The notes below the pieces were generated by a model that searched no databases, was not told the DNA's origin, and saw only the letters and a program-made list of their open reading frames with translations. Of a stretch of 8,886 bases of DNA, positions 1 through 6,250 are shown piece by piece (the stretch's first letter is position 1; each line of letters opens with the position of its first letter). The stretch comes from Candidatus Bathyarchaeota archaeon (GTDB lineage Archaea; Thermoproteota; Bathyarchaeia; TCS64), in assembly GCA_016934355.1 (NCBI GenBank), contig JAFGTA010000228.1, positions 1 through 8,886 of the forward strand, written 5' to 3'. Position numbers and translations under genes: made by a program.

Positions 1-153
1 ATGGCTTATAATATTTTTAATAATATTTCTAATATATGCTATTCATACAACAACGAGTGGGATAGGATGTGGGATTATTTCTTAATCAGTAGGATACATA
101 TGGCTTTGTTGAGATTAACAAGAAAAAATCAAATTTATAAAGAGAAAAGATAA
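1..153 (+). CDS. Possible 3' end of an AT-rich ORF of unknown function (left edge)
   Basis: A reading frame is open from the first base of the window to a TAA at 151-153, 50 codons in all. It happens to start with ATG at base 1, but it may continue to the left. The predicted peptide is polar and rich in Asn, Tyr, Arg and Lys, with an aromatic patch (NNEWDRMWDYF) and a basic tail. I recognise no family. Its codons are AT-rich (ATA, TTA, AGA, AAT), unlike every other gene in the window, so if real it may be foreign or decayed. In DNA this AT-rich a 50-codon open frame can arise by chance, and no Shine-Dalgarno site can be judged at the edge. It would be convergent with the nitroreductase gene. 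Confidence is low. Confidence 0.2.
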   Translation: MAYNIFNNISNICYSYNNEWDRMWDYFLISRIHMALLRLTRKNQIYKEKR

Positions 154-157
154 AAAA
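140..157 (-). terminator. T-rich archaeal terminator after the nitroreductase gene
   Basis: On the minus strand the TAA stop at 160-158 runs straight into a T-rich stretch, TTTTTTATCTTTTCTC, followed by further T-rich sequence to about 122. Archaeal RNA polymerase commonly terminates at oligo-T tracts without a hairpin, and I see no hairpin here. The position directly after the stop codon fits the end of the 158-1575 unit. Confidence 0.55.
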
Positions 158-994
158 TTACATATTAAGTATAGCCTCGTTGAGATTCATCCTCTCCGAC
201 TTGATGGTCTCCTCGCCGGGCCAACCGATTATTATGTGGTTCCTGCTCGTCATCGTCGGGCTCAGCTTGAAGTGCTCACGCAGCCTCTTCTGGGTGGGCT
301 CACCGTGGGTCAACCAGCAACTGCCGAGCCCCAATACGTGGGCCATGAGACAGATGTGGTCTGCGGCTGCCGCTGCGTCGAAGTACAGGTTCTGTGGCAC
401 GTACTGGTCGAAGCGCAGCGTCTTGTACATGCTCAGCTCCTGGAGCACAACGATCATTACGCAGTTCTCGATGGGTATGTCGCTGCTCACCAGCTTCTGC
501 TCCTCAGGGTCGCGTAGAACAAGGAACCTCGTGCAGCCCACGTTGCATCCGTGAGGCGCGTAGAGCCCCGCCTTAAGTATACGCCTGATCATCTCGTCTG
601 GCACCGGCTTGGCCTTGAACTGCCTGATGCTCTTCCTGCCGTAGATGAGCCTCTCCACCGTCTCGGCCTCCTCCTCTGTGAAGCCCTCCCAGGGCGTGGG
701 CTCCAGCTTCACCTTCTCTCCGTTCCTCATCCGCTTGGCGAGGTCGATGTACCTTATACACCACTGGATGTCAGGCGGGTCCATGGGCAGCCCCCGCTTC
801 CTCCATAGGCCGAGGAGGTACTCGGCTACAACGCCGAAGTCCTCAGGCATCTCCCGCCTCCCGTCGAGGACCCTGTATATGAGTACCTCTATCGTGTGGT
901 GGGTGCGCTCGTGGAAAACGGCTCGGAGGTCGTCAGGCTTCATCTCCATGAACTGCTCCTCCGTGTAGCCGTGAACCGTCATGGGTTTACTCAA
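158..994 (-). CDS. Nitroreductase-family protein with a long N-terminal extension
   Basis: Predicted 278-residue FMN-dependent oxidoreductase of the nitroreductase fold. The fold occupies about residues 113-278: RKSIRQF (120-126) is the Arg-rich FMN-phosphate motif, APHGCN (146-151) occupies the usual APSGGN loop, DAAAAADHICLMAHVLGLG (206-224) is the conserved dimer-core helix, and IIIGWPGEE (254-262) is the usual C-terminal strand. Family members are typically near 170-220 residues; here about 110 extra residues, mostly helical and charged, precede the fold and match nothing I recognise. The loop carries two cysteines (C150, C154) where many relatives have QPW-type sequence, so the substrate may differ. 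The TTG start at 994 is chosen because GGTGA (1003-999) lies 4 nt upstream; an in-frame ATG at 982 is the alternative. It lies 44 bp after the HD gene, possibly in one transcript. The substrate is unknown. Confidence 0.85.
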   Translation of the reverse strand: MSKPMTVHGYTEEQFMEMKPDDLRAVFHERTHHTIEVLIYRVLDGRREMPEDFGVVAEYLLGLWRKRGLPMDPPDIQWCIRYIDLAKRMRNGEKVKLEPTPWEGFTEEEAETVERLIYGRKSIRQFKAKPVPDEMIRRILKAGLYAPHGCNVGCTRFLVLRDPEEQKLVSSDIPIENCVMIVVLQELSMYKTLRFDQYVPQNLYFDAAAAADHICLMAHVLGLGSCWLTHGEPTQKRLREHFKLSPTMTSRNHIIIGWPGEETIKSERMNLNEAILNM

Positions 995-998
995 AACA

Positions 999-1003
999 TC
1001 ACC
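999..1003 (-). promoter_or_regulatory. Shine-Dalgarno GGTGA supporting a TTG start
   Basis: GGTGA on the minus strand lies 4 nt before the TTG at 994 and 16 nt before the in-frame ATG at 982, so it favours the TTG. The same motif and spacing occur before the TTG of the Nip7-like gene (6250), which strengthens both calls. Confidence 0.5.
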
Positions 1004-1038
1004 ACATAGATGTCCGCATCCTACTAGAAAATACCTGC

Positions 1039-1575
1039 CTAGAGAACCGAGTTCAGAAGCCCCGGCACGTAGACCATGTCACCGAAGGGGTACCCCTCTA
1101 CAAGCTGCCTGATCCAAGGCCTCTCACCTGACACCCTGCCCAGGGCAGCCGACACGGCCTCCTCCGTCACAGGCTTCTCCACTCCGCCCTCCAGCGCCAA
1201 GACCGCCAACGCGTCCGCGAAAATCAGGCTGTGATCCAGCTTCGAGAACGGCTCAAAGCCGGTTCGGTGGTCGTGGCACATGATGGCGTACAGCTCTTCG
1301 TCGTGCAGCCTCCCCCGGAGAATGTCCGCCGCGACGACGCCGTGCTTGGACCTGTCACCCGCTGTCTGCTCGTAGTCGAGGTCATGCAGCAGCCCGACGA
1401 GCTCCCAGCGGCCCCTGTCGCAACTGTGCAGGCTGGCGAGGGCCGCCATGACCCTGCCGACGAGAAGCATGTGCCCGTGCTTGGAGCTCTCCCCAATGAG
1501 GCTCAGTGCCTCCTTCCTGCTGATCAAGGCGGTATATATTTGAGCGAATGAAGCATTAACGTTTTCTGAAGCCAC
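1039..1575 (-). CDS. HD-domain protein (putative metal-dependent phosphohydrolase)
   Basis: 178 residues from a GTG at 1575. The HD-superfamily metal ligands are in order: H33/H35 in the first helix (SKHGHMLLVGRVM), the defining H64-D65 (GLLHDLDYE), H78 (SKHGVVAADIL), H101/H103 (AIMCHDHRT) and D121 (IFADAL). The family hydrolyses phosphate esters, often of nucleotides; the substrate here cannot be told. The true start is uncertain. Relatives typically begin at the helix seen here as ISRKEALSLI, which would suit a TTG at 1527 and a 162-residue protein. The 16 residues before that (1575-1528) are poorly family-like, and they contain an AT-rich TATATATTT element that may be a promoter for the divergent gene. 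It lies upstream of the nitroreductase gene on the same strand and ends 44 bp before it. Confidence 0.85.
   Translation of the reverse strand: MASENVNASFAQIYTALISRKEALSLIGESSKHGHMLLVGRVMAALASLHSCDRGRWELVGLLHDLDYEQTAGDRSKHGVVAADILRGRLHDEELYAIMCHDHRTGFEPFSKLDHSLIFADALAVLALEGGVEKPVTEEAVSAALGRVSGERPWIRQLVEGYPFGDMVYVPGLLNSVL
1533..1541 (+). promoter_or_regulatory. TATA box, probably for the DUF3795 gene
   Basis: TATATATTT stands out in otherwise GC-rich sequence. Read on the plus strand it predicts transcription starting near 1560-1566, about 25-30 nt before the ATG at 1591. The core is nearly palindromic, so it could also drive the HD gene, but then the HD protein would have to start downstream of about 1510. 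It lies inside the longest form of the HD reading frame. Confidence 0.4.
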
Positions 1576-1590
1576 GCATCTACCTTACCC

Positions 1591-1998
1591 ATGGGCGGCG
1601 AATGGGACCTCGCGGTGTGCGGCCTGAACTGCGCCGTATGCGACATGATGCATGCAGGGGAGGGCGACGAGGCCAAGCGGAGGGAGATAGTCCAGTGGTT
1701 TAGGGACGAGCTGAACAAGGAGGTCAAACCCGAGGACGTAAGGTGCACCGGCTGCAGAGGTGACCTCTATACCCACTGGAGCCCAGACTGCCGTATGATG
1801 CTCTGCGCCCGCGAGAGAGGACACGACCACTGCTATCAATGCGGCGACTTCGTCTGCGACAAGCTGGAGGCTTTCGCCGGCGATGGCTTAGACCACCACC
1901 GACGGACGGTGGAGAACATGAAGAGGATCAAAGAGATGGGGCTGGAGGCCTGGGTAGAGGAGCAGAGAAAGAAAGGCCCCGCCGTCTTCTGCCCCTAG
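1591..1998 (+). CDS. DUF3795-type cysteine-rich protein
   Basis: 135 residues with 11 cysteines, mostly in pairs: CGLNCAVC (10-17), CTGC (52-55), C67, C72, CYQCGDFVC (81-89) and a terminal C134. The order CGLxCxxC, then CxxC, then CxxCxxxxC followed by KLEAF matches the DUF3795 family, small proteins of unknown function thought to bind metal ions, probably zinc or an iron-sulfur cluster. There is no signal peptide or membrane segment, so it is probably cytosolic. The ATG at 1591 has no clear Shine-Dalgarno site and is 15 bp from the divergent GTG of the HD gene. Its TAG stop shares the palindrome CTAG with the TAG of the MFS gene on the other strand, giving a 4-bp tail-to-tail overlap. Function is unknown; family assignment is by cysteine pattern. 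Confidence 0.85.
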   Translation: MGGEWDLAVCGLNCAVCDMMHAGEGDEAKRREIVQWFRDELNKEVKPEDVRCTGCRGDLYTHWSPDCRMMLCARERGHDHCYQCGDFVCDKLEAFAGDGLDHHRRTVENMKRIKEMGLEAWVEEQRKKGPAVFCP

Positions 1999-3200
1999 CC
2001 CTTCTCTCTGAAGAACTTCCAGTAGAGGACGCCGTTTGCGGCCATCAGCACCGCCCCCGTGAAGAACGGCATGGAGAGGCTGATGGCCTCGAACATGTAG
2101 CCTGCCAGCGTAGGCGCCACTGAACGCACCCCCATTCGGGCGAAGTTGCTGACACCTATCGCCGTCGCCGTCTCATCAGGGTCCACCATGCCCGAGGCGA
2201 AGGTCTGCCGTATCGGCATGGTGAACAACACGACGATCCTGTTCACTATGAGCAGCGCAATTGCCAGCGGGTACGTGTCCGCGAGGGCGAAAGCGGTCGT
2301 CGTCACCGACGCCAGTATCCGTGACCCAACGATGGTGTTGATGTCCCCGAACCTGCCAACCATCCTCGGTATCAGCAGGTAGCTGAATATGCTGAGAAAC
2401 CTACTGAACGCGTATATAGGACCCAGCGCCTCGGCGCCCACCCCGAACCTGAGGAAGATGTACAGCGTCATGAGGCTCTCTATCATGCCCCAGCCGAGGC
2501 CGCTCGTGGCTCTAACCACGCTGAACTTCGCGATGACGCCCCAGTTCCTGATCTTCGCCTTCCCCTGACCCGTATCCCGTCTCTTGACTGTGCGCTCCGG
2601 CTCCTTCATAGGGTACAGGAACAGCACAGACAGGATTGAGCCCGCGGCGCATATCCACCAGAGAAGCTGGTGGGCTCCGATCATGTCGTAGCCGTAGCCG
2701 ACCTCAAGGAACTTAGGGAGACCCCCGAGGGCTGAGCCGATTGTGGCGGCGATGCTGTTGGTCACCGCTATAGCGCTGTAGACGCCGGACCTGTGCCTGA
2801 CGTCCGTCATGTCCGTGATGTACCCCGAAACTACGGGCTGCCCCGCGCCGGCGCCCTCCCCCATGGCGCCGAGTCCCTGCCCGAGGGCGAGCATCCAGAA
2901 GTCGGTGCTCAGCGCGAACACCACCATCCTAAGTGTGGCGAACACCGCGCCAAGAGCTAGAAACGGTTTCCTGCCATACCTGTCGCACAGGTAGCCGAAT
3001 ACGACGCTGTTCACCGCGCCGACAATGGTGGCGATGCTCAGAAGCAGACCTATCTCTACGGGGCTGTACCCCAGAAGCGCGAAGTATATGCTCCGCACCA
3101 CCTGCAGGAACCCCATCACAATGCGGCGGGTGAACATGCTGCTGGTTAGGAGCTGGATGTCCTTGTTGAAGCCATCCGGGAGCCTTAGACGCTGCGTCAC
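1995..3200 (-). CDS. MFS transporter, 12-TM type
   Basis: 401-residue membrane protein of the major facilitator superfamily. About 12 hydrophobic segments can be picked out, in two halves joined by a basic loop around residues 200-220 (KEPERTVKRRDTGQGKAKIR). The signature loop 2-3 motif A is clear: GYLCDRYGRKP at 69-79. A Gly-rich helix (GQGLGAMGEGAGAGQPVVSGY) fits the fourth segment region. The length is normal for the superfamily. The start is GTG at 3200, with GGTG (3209-3206) 5 nt upstream. It follows the SelA-like gene by 15 bp, so the two are almost certainly cotranscribed, and it probably moves the substrate or product of that enzyme and of the divergent amidohydrolase. Direction and substrate are not evident from sequence. 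It overlaps the DUF3795 gene by 4 bp at the stop codons. Confidence 0.9.
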   Translation of the reverse strand: MTQRLRLPDGFNKDIQLLTSSMFTRRIVMGFLQVVRSIYFALLGYSPVEIGLLLSIATIVGAVNSVVFGYLCDRYGRKPFLALGAVFATLRMVVFALSTDFWMLALGQGLGAMGEGAGAGQPVVSGYITDMTDVRHRSGVYSAIAVTNSIAATIGSALGGLPKFLEVGYGYDMIGAHQLLWWICAAGSILSVLFLYPMKEPERTVKRRDTGQGKAKIRNWGVIAKFSVVRATSGLGWGMIESLMTLYIFLRFGVGAEALGPIYAFSRFLSIFSYLLIPRMVGRFGDINTIVGSRILASVTTTAFALADTYPLAIALLIVNRIVVLFTMPIRQTFASGMVDPDETATAIGVSNFARMGVRSVAPTLAGYMFEAISLSMPFFTGAVLMAANGVLYWKFFREKG

Positions 3201-3205
3201 CTAGA

Positions 3206-3209
3206 CACC
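3206..3209 (-). promoter_or_regulatory. Ribosome-binding site of the MFS gene
   Basis: GGTG lies 5 nt before the GTG at 3200, within the 15-bp gap after the SelA-like stop. It supports the GTG start and translation from an internal site of a two-gene mRNA. Confidence 0.45.
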
Positions 3210-3215
3210 GGGCGG

Positions 3216-4382
3216 TTACCCGAATACCTCTGTGAACCGCTCCACTATTATCTTCTCGTCTCCCGGCCGCAGGTTCAGCGTGTTGATGATGAAGTCGTTG
3301 GTGTCCCCCCAGTTACGTACCCACACCTCGGGGTCGCCCTCACGCATCCTCCTGACCAGTGCGTTTACCTCAGTGACTGACTTGTCGTCGAGCGCCACAT
3401 GGAGGCCAATGGTGTGGTACCCCGTCCCCTCGCCGCTCGCAGGGTAGTAGCCGAGCCGCGCACCACTAAGGCCCGGCAACTTCTTGATCCTTTTCTCGAT
3501 GTAACGCACCTTCCTCCATGCGGGCTTGAACCGCGTCTCCTCGTGATCGACCGAGTACCACTCATCGAAGGCCGTGAGCAGCCCAATGATCTCCTGCCTG
3601 TCCAGCTTGTAGCCTCGACCGATGCTCCTGTAGTAGCCGCTCTTCTCCTCGGGCCCCGCCTCGGCGCCGATGAAGCTGTGGAGCGCGATGGCGTCCACGA
3701 GGTCCTTGCGGCCGTAGACGAAGCCGGTGCTGTTGGGGCCGCCCACGTACTTGCCGCCTATGGCGACCAAGTCACACCCCATCTCTGTGAGCCTCGTCAT
3801 CTCTCCCGGCGGGTACGTCCACCCCGCAGCGTCCACTATGACTGGGACCCCGTGGCTGTGGGCCACCTCTATGACTCCCTCCAGGGGGGCGATGACGGGG
3901 TTTCCCCAAGCCGGGTAGGCGTAGTGGATGGCCGCCGTCTTCTCTGTGATGGCGTTCTCGATGAGCTCCGGGGTGCATCCCCACCGCTCGTCGCCGACGA
4001 AGACGAACCTGCCTCCCGCCACCTCCATGGATCGGTCGTAGACTAGGAGCCTGGCGCACCTCTGGATTATGAACTCGTCCTTCATGCCGTCGGTGCGGGG
4101 TAGCCTCCTCATCTTCTCTGGATCGCTGCCCGCCATACACGCCGCCGCCGCGAGGACCAGCGCGTTGAAGGCTCCGCTGGTTATCCACGCCGCCTCGGCC
4201 CCGACCTTCTCGGCGATGTGCTCGCCGCCCTTCTCGATGAGGTCCCACATGTAGCAGTAGGACTCGTTCGCCTCCTCCATGGCCTTCAGCACACCGGGGC
4301 TCAGGGTGCTCCCTCCCAGCCGCGTGAGGTGGAAAGCCGCGTTGATCACGCGCTTGACTCCGTACTTGGAATATACGCTCAT
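3216..4382 (-). CDS. SelA-like PLP-dependent enzyme (aminotransferase fold type I)
   Basis: 388 residues related to L-seryl-tRNA(Sec) selenium transferase and to SelA-like lyases such as D-glucosaminate-6-phosphate ammonia-lyase. Visible landmarks: the N-terminal INAAFHLTRLGGSTLSP (13-29) typical of SelA-like proteins, a phosphate-binding TSGAFNA (68-74), the ring-stacking Asp D184 (VIVDAAGW), the Schiff-base Lys K211 in GGKYVGGPNSTG (209-220), and the C-terminal IGRGYKLDRQEIIGLLTA (254-271) that matches the family's GRxxKxxKEExxGL motif. A true selenocysteine synthase is unlikely: archaea make Sec by the SepSecS route, the N-terminal tRNA-binding domain of bacterial SelA (about 460 residues in total) is missing, and no selenoprotein is evident nearby. 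A lyase, aldolase or racemase-type reaction on an amino or amino-sugar acid is more likely. The ATG at 4382 is about 27 nt from a TATA box, so the mRNA is probably leaderless. Confidence 0.88.
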   Translation of the reverse strand: MSVYSKYGVKRVINAAFHLTRLGGSTLSPGVLKAMEEANESYCYMWDLIEKGGEHIAEKVGAEAAWITSGAFNALVLAAAACMAGSDPEKMRRLPRTDGMKDEFIIQRCARLLVYDRSMEVAGGRFVFVGDERWGCTPELIENAITEKTAAIHYAYPAWGNPVIAPLEGVIEVAHSHGVPVIVDAAGWTYPPGEMTRLTEMGCDLVAIGGKYVGGPNSTGFVYGRKDLVDAIALHSFIGAEAGPEEKSGYYRSIGRGYKLDRQEIIGLLTAFDEWYSVDHEETRFKPAWRKVRYIEKRIKKLPGLSGARLGYYPASGEGTGYHTIGLHVALDDKSVTEVNALVRRMREGDPEVWVRNWGDTNDFIINTLNLRPGDEKIIVERFTEVFG

Positions 4383-4404
4383 GGCTCAGATATTCGGGTA
4401 TGCA

Positions 4405-4412
4405 CGATAAAA
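4405..4412 (-). promoter_or_regulatory. TATA box of the SelA-like/MFS operon, leaderless type
   Basis: On the minus strand TTTTATCG is centred about 27 nt before the ATG at 4382 and is preceded by GCAAACCG, which resembles the purine-rich BRE. That distance puts the transcription start at or next to the ATG, as in archaeal leaderless mRNAs, and fits the absence of a Shine-Dalgarno site there. The complementary GATAAAAC on the plus strand might serve the divergent amidohydrolase gene, so the 48-bp gap may be a shared control point. Confidence 0.55.
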
Positions 4413-4430
4413 CGGTTTGCCAGACTTCAT

Positions 4431-5809
4431 ATGCGTAGCAGGCGTAACTTCCACTTGATAGAGTTGACAGTCGATCTCGTCCTCAGAAACTGTAAGCTGG
4501 TCTCGCCGAGGGGCATAGTCGAGGGCGGAGTAGCTATAGACGGCGGCGTCATAATCGCGGTCGCTAAGGAGCCGCACCTGCCCCGCGCAGACAAGGTCAT
4601 CGACGCCGCAGGCAGGCCGGTGCTGCCGGACCCCTTGGACGGCCACTGCCACACCACCAGCCCCCCTGACACACCCACGTCGGCCACGAAAGCGGCGGCC
4701 AGGGGGGGCTTCACCACCGTGCTGGACATGCCCGGCTACGAGACGCCCACCTTCAGCCCCGCCGAGTACGGGGAGAAGAGAAAGCTCTTCGAGGGAGAGT
4801 GCTACGTCGATTATACGATCCACGGGGCATGTGCGGCTGGGTATCCGGCGGGCAGTCTCGCGGGAATGTGGGGGATGGGGGCGACAGGCGTCAAGTTCTT
4901 CGTCTCCGACCCTGGGCCCGGCTGGCCTCAGACGTTCGACGGCGACATCCTCGCAGGCTTCAGGGAGCTGGCCGAGGTAGGCGGCCTCGCCATGATCCAC
5001 GCCGAGAACGACGCCATAATAAAGGACAGCAGGCGGCGCCTCAAGACCGAGGGCAGACGCGACTACGCCGCGCATCTGGAGGAGAGGCCGAGGATCGCAG
5101 AAGAAGAGGCTGGGCGCCGTATAATCCGATACTTGGAGGACACCGGGTGCAGGGGCCTCATCGTCCACACGAGCGTCCCCGATACAGTGCATGAGGCCAG
5201 GGCTGCACGGGCGAGGGGCGTAGAGGTGTACGTCGAGACGTGCCCGCAGTACCTCTACCTGACCGAGGACGACGTCCGGCGGAGGGGACCGTGGGTGAAG
5301 TTCGCGCCCCCCGCTAGGAGCCGCGAAACGGTAGAGGAGATGCGGCGCCTCCTCTCCGCGGGTGGGTCGACACCGCAGCCACGGACCACGCGCCCTACAC
5401 ACGGGAGGAGAAGCTGGTCGGCGACCGGGACATGCTGGAGGCGCCCAACGGGATACCCGGCGTCGAAGCGTTCATGCCTCTGATGCTCAACGGCGTGGTC
5501 GAGGGGTGGCTCACCCTCGAGAGGCTCGCCGAGGTGACTGCCGAGAACCCCGCCAAGATATTCGGCCTGTACCCGAGGAAGGGCGTCATCCAGCCGGGCT
5601 CGGACGGCGACCTTGTAGTAGTGGACCTCGACAGAGAGGTGACCCTGAGGGACGAGGACCAGCTGACAGCCTGCGGCTGGACCCCCTACGACGGCATGAA
5701 GCTCAGAGGCGAACCCGTGGTATCCATAATCAGGGGAGCCGTGGCCATGGAGGACGGCGAGGTCCACGCGCAGAAGGGGTACGGCCGCTACGTGCCCAGG
5801 CTAGGCTGA
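4431..5809 (+). CDS. Dihydropyrimidinase/allantoinase-type cyclic amidohydrolase, interrupted by a one-base frameshift
   Basis: Metal-dependent amidohydrolase that would open a cyclic amide ring (hydantoin, dihydropyrimidine, allantoin or dihydroorotate type). The first frame gives a beta-strand domain, then H72-C-H74 (DGHCHTT), the carboxylated-lysine candidate K155 (GATGVKFF), H190 (AMIHAEND) and H246 (LIVHTSVPD). The last ligand, the Asp of AATDHAPYTREEK (D319 in the joined protein), lies in another frame. The first frame stops at 5483; the continuation is read to a TGA at 5807-5809. Adding one G at 5361-5362 restores SAGWVDTAATDHAP and a 459-residue protein of normal family length, so one base is missing: a sequencing error or a recent inactivating mutation. 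The start is ATG 4431, or TTG 4464, which gives the more typical MTVDLVLRN. The gene is divergent from the SelA-like/MFS unit and overlaps the Nip7-like gene by 9 bp at the 3' ends. The substrate cannot be specified. Confidence 0.85.
5358..5368 (+). other. Frameshift site in the amidohydrolase gene
   Basis: The stretch GCGGGTGGGTC is where the reading frame must change. Codon 310 (GCG, 5358-5360) is the last one in the first frame that matches the family. From TGG at 5363 the second frame matches. The missing base is best placed in the GGG at 5360-5362, a spot prone to run-length errors. No canonical X XXY YYZ slippery heptamer in the right frame is seen. Confidence 0.75.
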
Positions 5810-6250
5810 GCCCTCCCTGCGGAGGAAGTCGCCGATGTCGAACAGGTTCCTAACGACGCGGATGCCGGCCGAAGTCTCGTAACGGCCGTAGCCTATGCAG
5901 CGGCCGTCGAACAAGACGAGGTAGTGCCTCCCCAGCTCAAGCCCGCCGTCAACCTGCCTGATGTTCTCCTCGAACACGTCTTTACCGCAGACGAACAACC
6001 AAGCCGTCTCCCTATCAAGGTGAACCCTTCGTGCTCCCTCGCCCTCGGCGGCGGCCTGGAGGAGGAGGCTGCTGGGCTCGAATAGCCGCCTGTTCCTGCC
6101 AAGGTACTTCCCCGCGTAGACGAGCCCCTCCCTGCCGAGTTTACGTTCCTCAAGTTCTCCTGTTAACGTGAACCGTTTACTGTCGATCATTACGATGTCG
6201 GGCCTGTACGTGGAGCCCACCTCTCTGAGGAACCTCTTCAGTAGCCTCAA
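5801..6250 (-). CDS. Nip7-like PUA-domain protein
   Basis: 149 residues from a TTG at 6250. The C-terminal half (about 74-149) reads as a PUA RNA-binding domain of the Nip7 type: AWLFVCGKDVFEENI (83-97), LVLFDGRCIGYGRYE (111-125) and the end VVRNLFDIGDFLRRE (132-146), which parallels the family's DIGEYLRDE. The N-terminal half contains KYLGRNRRLFEP (48-59), like the KYIGRN stretch of Nip7. Nip7 acts in large-subunit ribosome assembly in eukaryotes; archaeal homologues bind RNA. The TTG is chosen because it overlaps the methyltransferase stop as TTGA and has GGTGA (6259-6255) 4 nt upstream. A longer in-frame ORF from 6313 only adds residues antiparallel to none of the family and overlaps the methyltransferase by 67 bp. 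Coupling to a NOP2/Sun methyltransferase echoes the Nop2-Nip7 association of eukaryotic pre-60S particles. Confidence 0.78.
   Translation of the reverse strand: MRLLKRFLREVGSTYRPDIVMIDSKRFTLTGELEERKLGREGLVYAGKYLGRNRRLFEPSSLLLQAAAEGEGARRVHLDRETAWLFVCGKDVFEENIRQVDGGLELGRHYLVLFDGRCIGYGRYETSAGIRVVRNLFDIGDFLRREGSA

Noticed and set aside
3399..4046. Plus-strand open frame of 215 codons opposite the SelA-like gene
   Set aside because: Antisense shadow; the minus strand has the PLP-enzyme motifs and a promoter.
4218..4430. Upstream extension of the amidohydrolase frame to an ATG at 4218
   Set aside because: The extension runs antisense through the SelA-like gene and its promoter and encodes nothing family-like; family homology begins near 4464.
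5355..5370. Programmed -1 frameshifting in the amidohydrolase gene
   Set aside because: No X XXY YYZ slippery heptamer is in the right frame and no obvious downstream hairpin was found; a missing G in a G-rich stretch explains the shift more simply.
4386..5402. Long minus-strand open frame of 338 codons opposite the amidohydrolase
   Set aside because: It is an antisense shadow of GC-rich third-position codon use; the peptide is low in hydrophobic core, rich in Arg, Gly, Pro and His, and matches no family, while the plus strand has clear amidohydrolase motifs.
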